Notes under the pieces: generated by a model | Told to the model about the DNA's origin: nothing | Databases searched by the model: none | What the model saw: only the letters and a program-made list of their open reading frames with translations | NCBI GenBank assembly: GCA_934278005.1 | Contig: CAKQWG010000125.1 | Span: forward strand, 1 to 9,571 | Direction: 5' to 3' | DNA: 9,571 nucleotides | Source of the DNA: an uncultured Pirellulaceae bacterium | GTDB taxonomy: Bacteria > Planctomycetota > Planctomycetia > Pirellulales > Pirellulaceae | Translations under genes and position numbers: made by a program | Part shown: piece by piece, positions 6,097 to 9,571 of the stretch | Numbering within the stretch: position 1 is the first letter of the stretch | Layout of the letters: each line of letters opens with the position of its first letter

Positions 6097-6723
6097 TCAG
6101 CGAGCTTGGAGACGGCTCTCCTCGTAACAATCATACAGCCGCATGAAGACTTCTCGAACGCTGCCCCGCTCTTGCGCCAGCCACTGCTGCAGCAATTCTA
6201 AATCGGTCCAGCGCCGGCGGTCGGCCTCGCACAAGTGGCTGTCTGCAGCTAAACGCTCAACGACCAGCTGCTGAACCAACTGTGCGGTTGGCTTCAGTTC
6301 TATCACAGTCGGCACGAATAGGCTGCGACGATGGCAAGTCACCAACAACCCCATTGCTCGGCGACGCACCATCCAGCATACACAAATTGCAGCCGCAGTC
6401 GACAACTGTTCAAAGCCGTCGAGGATCAATACTCGGCCGCCAGAGGAGCCAGCCAGGGCACTGTAGACGGTCTGAAAGGGCCGCCGCTCGCCGCGGCGCA
6501 AAGTCAAACTTACATTAGGTGCATACAGCAGCGGTTTGAAGTGCTCAAGCAGCGTCGACTTGCCGGCTCCATGCGGGCCAACAATTGCCCCACGCGTGGC
6601 TGGGTTGCAGCGGAATCGTTCAGCCAGCATTGCCGGAGATGCCATGGCCGGGTTGGCCTGCGAAGCGACCCAGGCCATTTCGCCGGGACGAACGAAACGC
6701 GTCGCGAACGGGTTAGACCTCAA
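6097..6723 (-). CDS. Small P-loop ATPase, third gene of the arrestin-like operon
   Basis: The 208-residue protein is a P-loop NTPase. Walker A is G49-P-H-G-A-G-K55-S56-T57. Walker B is R-V-L-I-L-D102-G-F-E105, with a possible catalytic Glu. A sensor-like strand L-L-V-T-C-H131-R follows at about 127-132. The C-terminal 60 residues are helical and basic/acidic. There is no ABC signature and no membrane segment, so I place it with AAA-like ATPases, without a named family. The start is a TTG at 6723, overlapping the end of the upstream gene by 11 bp. I prefer it to the ATG at 6678 because residues 4-14 (NPFATRFVRPG) look like a motif I recall from planctomycete ATPases, and the ATG would remove it. 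Translation is likely coupled to the upstream gene. The ATPase may power or regulate the membrane protein and arrestin-like protein of the same operon, but this is inference. Confidence 0.83.
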   Translation of the reverse strand: MRSNPFATRFVRPGEMAWVASQANPAMASPAMLAERFRCNPATRGAIVGPHGAGKSTLLEHFKPLLYAPNVSLTLRRGERRPFQTVYSALAGSSGGRVLILDGFEQLSTAAAICVCWMVRRRAMGLLVTCHRRSLFVPTVIELKPTAQLVQQLVVERLAADSHLCEADRRRWTDLELLQQWLAQERGSVREVFMRLYDCYEESRLQAR

Positions 6724-7165
6724 GCGTCAAGTGACCCAGGTAAAAGGGCTGTTCGGCAGTGATCTCGCGCCCATCGCTCAAATACAGGCGCAGGCGGACG
6801 CACCACCGGATCTTCATCAACCGCCCCTCGTAGCTGAGCGGATATGCGGGGAGCACCGTGGATACCTGGCGTGGCTCATTCAGGGGCCGCGCAGCCAGTT
6901 GCTCGCGCGTCACACTCTCGAACAAATGCACTCCCAGATCCTCGCTCCCCTTGCCTTCAGTGCACCACATCACAGAGACTTCCAGTCGGTCGACCATGCC
7001 AGGCGTAATGCGCTTGAGGCAATACTCGAAATCGAGCGTTTCGGCCGGTTCAAGTCCCTGCTGCAGCGAGCGCAAGCGAAGCCCGAGCGCGGGCTCGGTG
7101 CGAACCGCTAGACTGCGCCGCGTGGAAAGACGACGACTGGGAAACTTCGGCAGAACGATGGCCAT
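6713..7165 (-). CDS. Arrestin-like beta-sandwich protein (150 aa), second gene of the operon
   Basis: This small protein lacks a signal peptide and membrane segment, so it should be cytosolic. Its sequence is mostly alternating strands. The most telling part is residues 105-126: L-P, then P-L-S-Y-E-G, then M-K-I-R-W-C-V-R-L-R. This follows the arrestin/Spo0M-type pattern LPxxxPxSFxG, a few residues, then IxYxVxAxL. An earlier strand-loop unit, V-M-W-C-T-E-G-K-G-S-E-D-L-G-V (65-79), also looks conserved in type. The N-terminus is basic (residues 7-22, with five Arg). The ATG at 7165 is well supported by AAGGAG at 7181-7176, ten bases upstream and inside the previous gene. It overlaps that gene by 58 bp and the ATPase gene by 11 bp. 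Fold assignment is by motif reading; function is unknown. An adaptor role between membrane protein and ATPase is inference. Confidence 0.75.
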   Translation of the reverse strand: MAIVLPKFPSRRLSTRRSLAVRTEPALGLRLRSLQQGLEPAETLDFEYCLKRITPGMVDRLEVSVMWCTEGKGSEDLGVHLFESVTREQLAARPLNEPRQVSTVLPAYPLSYEGRLMKIRWCVRLRLYLSDGREITAEQPFYLGHLTLEV

Positions 7166-8151
7166 GTTTTGACTTCTCCTTCGACGACTATCTTCCAGAC
7201 GATAGCGTTGTGACGTCCCTGGAACGAATGCATCATATCAAGTGGAAGCCGGAATTGGCAGTCCATCTCCAGGGGGTTTTCCGGGTCAGCCGTCAAGTTT
7301 CGTGACTGAGCGTCCGCATCGCAGATCGGAATCCGCAACGATTCGACGCGTTCGGTGCGTACATCTGTCCCCTGCTGGTAGGTCGACTCTTCGTAGCACA
7401 CCAGTGTGATGCGGTACCACTCAAAACTGACCCGACCATACTGACAAACATATACCTGATAACCGGCTCCAGGCAACAGAGGCAGGTCGCTTATTTCCAC
7501 CGCGGTGGGGCCAATTCCGCTCTGGCGTCGAAAGATATGAAAGAACCACTGGGTCGAAAAGAAACTGATGATTGAAAACGGGATGAGCAGGACAGTCAGG
7601 AACCAGTCGGGGCGACCATGCAGGTGACTCTCTACAGCGATCACCGCTAGCACGGCCAACATGGCGTTCCAGGCGATTGAGAATAGGCTGCTAAGCACCA
7701 AAGCCGTCGTCTCGCCACGCTGAATCGCTAGCCGATACGCTAGCTTTATGCCCGGACTATCCATTAAAGCGCGCAAGCTAGGCAAGTTAGCCAAATCGGC
7801 TGGGTCGTTGCCCGCCGCCCGCCGCCGGTGATCTCGGCGGGCTTTATCGACCAGCACCGAACGCTGTTCCGGCGAGGCCAGCGTCTGCGACACCTGGAGA
7901 ATAAAAGCCGTCAGCCCAATCACCATAAACGAACTGGCCGCTATAACCAGCAACCAAAACCCAAACCCGATAGTTGGCAGAAATGTCGTGTCGGACCAGA
8001 AGACCTGCGACGAGACGACGATGGTTAGTGATACAATCCCCAGGATGAATAAAGCGCCGAAGAACGCTGCTTCGCTAACGCTGCCGACAACCCACCAGCC
8101 GCTCATCCGCGTCCCGCGTTTCTTTCCCCACAGTCTTACCCACTTCGCCAC
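7108..8151 (-). CDS. Four-helix membrane protein with C-terminal arrestin-like domain, first gene of the operon
   Basis: The 347-residue protein has four likely transmembrane helices, at about 27-50, 62-86, 150-174 and 183-205. A hydrophilic, strongly basic loop (92-148, with K-A-R-R-D-H-R-R-R) lies between helices 2 and 3. Residues 215-344 form a soluble beta-rich domain with an arrestin-like end: F-R-L-P (300-303), S-F-Q-G (309-312), I-V-W-K-I-V-V-E-G (317-325) and a final F-P-V-V-V-F-P strand. The motif Y-E-E-S-T-Y-Q-Q-G-T-D-V-R-T-E (253-267) lies earlier in the domain. With an even number of helices and a basic N-terminus and loop, both termini and the loop should be cytoplasmic. The start could be GTG 8151, with GGGAG about 10 bp upstream, or ATG 8106 (residue 16). 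The gene overlaps the arrestin-like gene by 58 bp. I know of no named family or function. Confidence 0.8.
   Translation of the reverse strand: MAKWVRLWGKKRGTRMSGWWVVGSVSEAAFFGALFILGIVSLTIVVSSQVFWSDTTFLPTIGFGFWLLVIAASSFMVIGLTAFILQVSQTLASPEQRSVLVDKARRDHRRRAAGNDPADLANLPSLRALMDSPGIKLAYRLAIQRGETTALVLSSLFSIAWNAMLAVLAVIAVESHLHGRPDWFLTVLLIPFSIISFFSTQWFFHIFRRQSGIGPTAVEISDLPLLPGAGYQVYVCQYGRVSFEWYRITLVCYEESTYQQGTDVRTERVESLRIPICDADAQSRNLTADPENPLEMDCQFRLPLDMMHSFQGRHNAIVWKIVVEGEVKTWPSFCRSFPVVVFPRGAV
7176..7181 (-). promoter_or_regulatory. Shine-Dalgarno (AAGGAG) for the arrestin-like gene, inside the upstream gene
   Basis: On the - strand AAGGAG is followed by ten bases and the ATG at 7165. It is the clearest ribosome binding site in the window. 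Because it lies in the coding region of the membrane-protein gene, it fixes the start and confirms that the 58-bp overlap is genuine. Confidence 0.75.
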
Positions 8152-8164
8152 CCGCAGGCTCCCG

Positions 8165-9526
8165 ATGTTTGCTTACCGTTTTCGCTTCCCAATTGGAACG
8201 TTCGACAAGTTATCATTCATTGGTTGGAGAATTCCTACTAGGGGGGCGACCGATAGAGCTAGAAAACTGGCTCGCCTGTTTGCAGTTGCACTGGCTATCG
8301 GTTGGAGCTGCGTCGCTTCGGCAATCTGCGCCCAGGACTGGCCACAGATGTTGGGTCCCGAGCGATCCGGCCAGGCTCTACTGAACGCTGACCTGAAGCT
8401 CCCTTGGCCCGCAGATGCAGCCGTCGCTTGGCAAGCTGAAGTTGGCAGCGGTTATGCCGGGCCTGCCGTGGTCGGTGAGCAAGTACTGGTGCTGCACCGG
8501 CAGGGCGATGATGAAGTCCTGGAAAGTCTAGAGCTATCCAGTGGACAGTCGCGTTGGCGGACAACCTGGCCGGCCAGCTATCGCAGCACGATCGATCCCG
8601 ACGACGGCCCGCGGTGCGTCCCCACCGTCGCCAGCCATGGCGATTCGCAGACCGCCATTTCCTACGGCGCGGCCGGCGACTTAACCGCGGTGGATGTGCA
8701 CACCGGCAAACTGCGTTGGCACCGCCCGCTGCGCTCCGAATATCACGCCGAAGATGGTTATTTCGGCGCGGGTTCCGCGCCGCTGGTACTTGGCCAACGG
8801 ATCATCGTCTGTCTGGGAGGCAAGCGGGCCGGTATCATCGCCGTCGATCTCCAGACCGGTAACACGCTGTGGACCGCCACGGACTACGACGCCAGCTACG
8901 CCGCCCCAATCGCCGTCGACGCCAATACCGTGCTGGTCGTAACTCGGCTAAACACCGTGCTGGTCGACGTGGCCTCCGGCCAAGTCTTATCTGAGATCCG
9001 CTTCGGTAGCCGCGGCCCCACCGTCAATGCGGCGACCCCAATCACCATCGGCTCCGAGCGCTATCTGCTGACGGCCAGCTATGGAGTAGGCATGACCATT
9101 CTATCCACGGCAGGGCGGCAGCTCGACGAGCAGCTTCGCGGCAGCGATCTGCTGAGCAGTCAATACGCTACGCCGGTCGTTTCGGGCGGGAGACTGATTG
9201 GCATCGATGGCCGAGCCGACGTGGGCGTGGCCAGCTTGCGAAGCATCGACCTCGAGTCGCAGAAGATTGTGTGGAACCAGGCTGAATTTGGTACGGCCCA
9301 CTTGATCGCTATTGGCCCACAAGTGTTAAGCCTCACCTCTTCCGGCCGCTTGGCGCTGATCGACGCCACCGCCGACAGCTATCGCGAAGTAGCTCACAGC
9401 CAGCTTCCTGCCGGCACCTACCGCGCCCCTCCCGCCCTGGTCTCGAGCCAACTCATTGTTCGCGATTCGCCCGGCAGTAAAAGTTCCGGCAAAATATTAT
9501 GTATCAAACTCTCAAACCGACCTTAG
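8165..9526 (+). CDS. Exported PQQ-like beta-propeller repeat protein
   Basis: This 453-residue protein is a PQQ-dehydrogenase-like/BamB-like beta-propeller, a fold common in planctomycete exported proteins. A hydrophobic segment (about 37-53) after R-A-R-K-L-A-R is a signal peptide, with likely cleavage near A53 or A56, just before Q-D-W-P-Q-M-L-G-P-E-R-S-G (57-69), the usual opening motif of these proteins. Blade motifs with the [ST]-G-x-x-x-W pattern occur: S-G-Q-S-R-W, T-G-K-L-R-W, T-G-N-T-L-W, a degenerate S-G-Q-V-L-S, and Q-K-I-V-W-N. No dehydrogenase active site or attached kinase or cytochrome domain is seen, so binding or scaffolding in the periplasm is more likely than catalysis. I chose the ATG at 8165; an upstream in-frame ATG at 7988 would run antisense through the membrane-protein gene. 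The 36-residue n-region is long, but no ATG, GTG or TTG lies between 8165 and the hydrophobic core. Confidence 0.85.
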   Translation: MFAYRFRFPIGTFDKLSFIGWRIPTRGATDRARKLARLFAVALAIGWSCVASAICAQDWPQMLGPERSGQALLNADLKLPWPADAAVAWQAEVGSGYAGPAVVGEQVLVLHRQGDDEVLESLELSSGQSRWRTTWPASYRSTIDPDDGPRCVPTVASHGDSQTAISYGAAGDLTAVDVHTGKLRWHRPLRSEYHAEDGYFGAGSAPLVLGQRIIVCLGGKRAGIIAVDLQTGNTLWTATDYDASYAAPIAVDANTVLVVTRLNTVLVDVASGQVLSEIRFGSRGPTVNAATPITIGSERYLLTASYGVGMTILSTAGRQLDEQLRGSDLLSSQYATPVVSGGRLIGIDGRADVGVASLRSIDLESQKIVWNQAEFGTAHLIAIGPQVLSLTSSGRLALIDATADSYREVAHSQLPAGTYRAPPALVSSQLIVRDSPGSKSSGKILCIKLSNRP

Positions 9527-9571
9527 GCTCCCGCTGACTCAGTCCACCCAAGCGCATTGTGCAATTGGGAT

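Noticed and set aside
5998..6201. 67-codon frame on the + strand in the gap after the ATPase gene
   Set aside because: It has no ribosome site, overlaps the ATPase 3' end and has no protein-like pattern; I treat 5880-6096 as non-coding.
6536..7111. Open frame of 191 codons on the + strand across the ATPase and arrestin-like genes
   Set aside because: It spans two - strand genes with convincing motifs and starts; the translation shows no fold signature.
7988..8164. Upstream extension of the beta-propeller reading frame by 59 codons
   Set aside because: It would run antisense through the first 55 codons of the membrane-protein gene and put nearly 100 residues before the signal peptide core.

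Overview
The window looks like chromosomal DNA of a planctomycete, probably of the Pirellulales (Rhodopirellula/Blastopirellula-like). Base composition is moderately GC-rich. Shine-Dalgarno signals are weak or absent before most genes and TTG/GTG starts appear. The proteins carry features I associate with this group: an exported beta-propeller opening with a WPQxxGPxRxG motif, two-copy DUF3467 proteins, a P-loop ATPase with an NPFATRFVRPG N-terminus, and several small lineage-type hypothetical proteins. This assignment comes from recall of families, not from a database search. No rRNA, tRNA, CRISPR array, transposase or phage gene is visible.

Layout. A hotdog-fold thioesterase (157-600, +) converges on an exported M19 membrane-type dipeptidase (658-2112, -). 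A 151-bp divergent gap leads into a + strand group: a protein with two DUF3467 domains (2264-3148), a Maf nucleotide pyrophosphatase 12 bp behind it (3161-3724), and a 91-residue hypothetical protein (3871-4146). A short gap with a 16-bp tandem repeat and a strong 10-bp hairpin separates these from - strand genes: a cytosolic NarL-type histidine kinase with no sensor domain (4296-5024) and a 221-residue unknown protein with an acidic tail (5214-5879). A tandem 13-bp repeat lies just upstream of the latter.

The most distinctive part is the tightly overlapping - strand operon 8151->6097. It encodes a four-helix membrane protein with a C-terminal arrestin-like beta-sandwich, a stand-alone arrestin-like protein, and a small P-loop ATPase. 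All three genes overlap their neighbours (58 bp and 11 bp), so their products are probably made together and may form one complex. The function is unknown. A divergent exported PQQ-like beta-propeller protein (8165-9526, +) starts only 13 bp from the operon's first possible codon.

No gene-free stretch exceeds 300 bp. The longest is 5880-6096 (217 bp), which holds the 13-bp tandem repeat, a short GC palindrome and no convincing gene. The first 156 bp hold a weak promoter-like pair and a 9-bp tandem repeat. The last 45 bp show nothing I can call.
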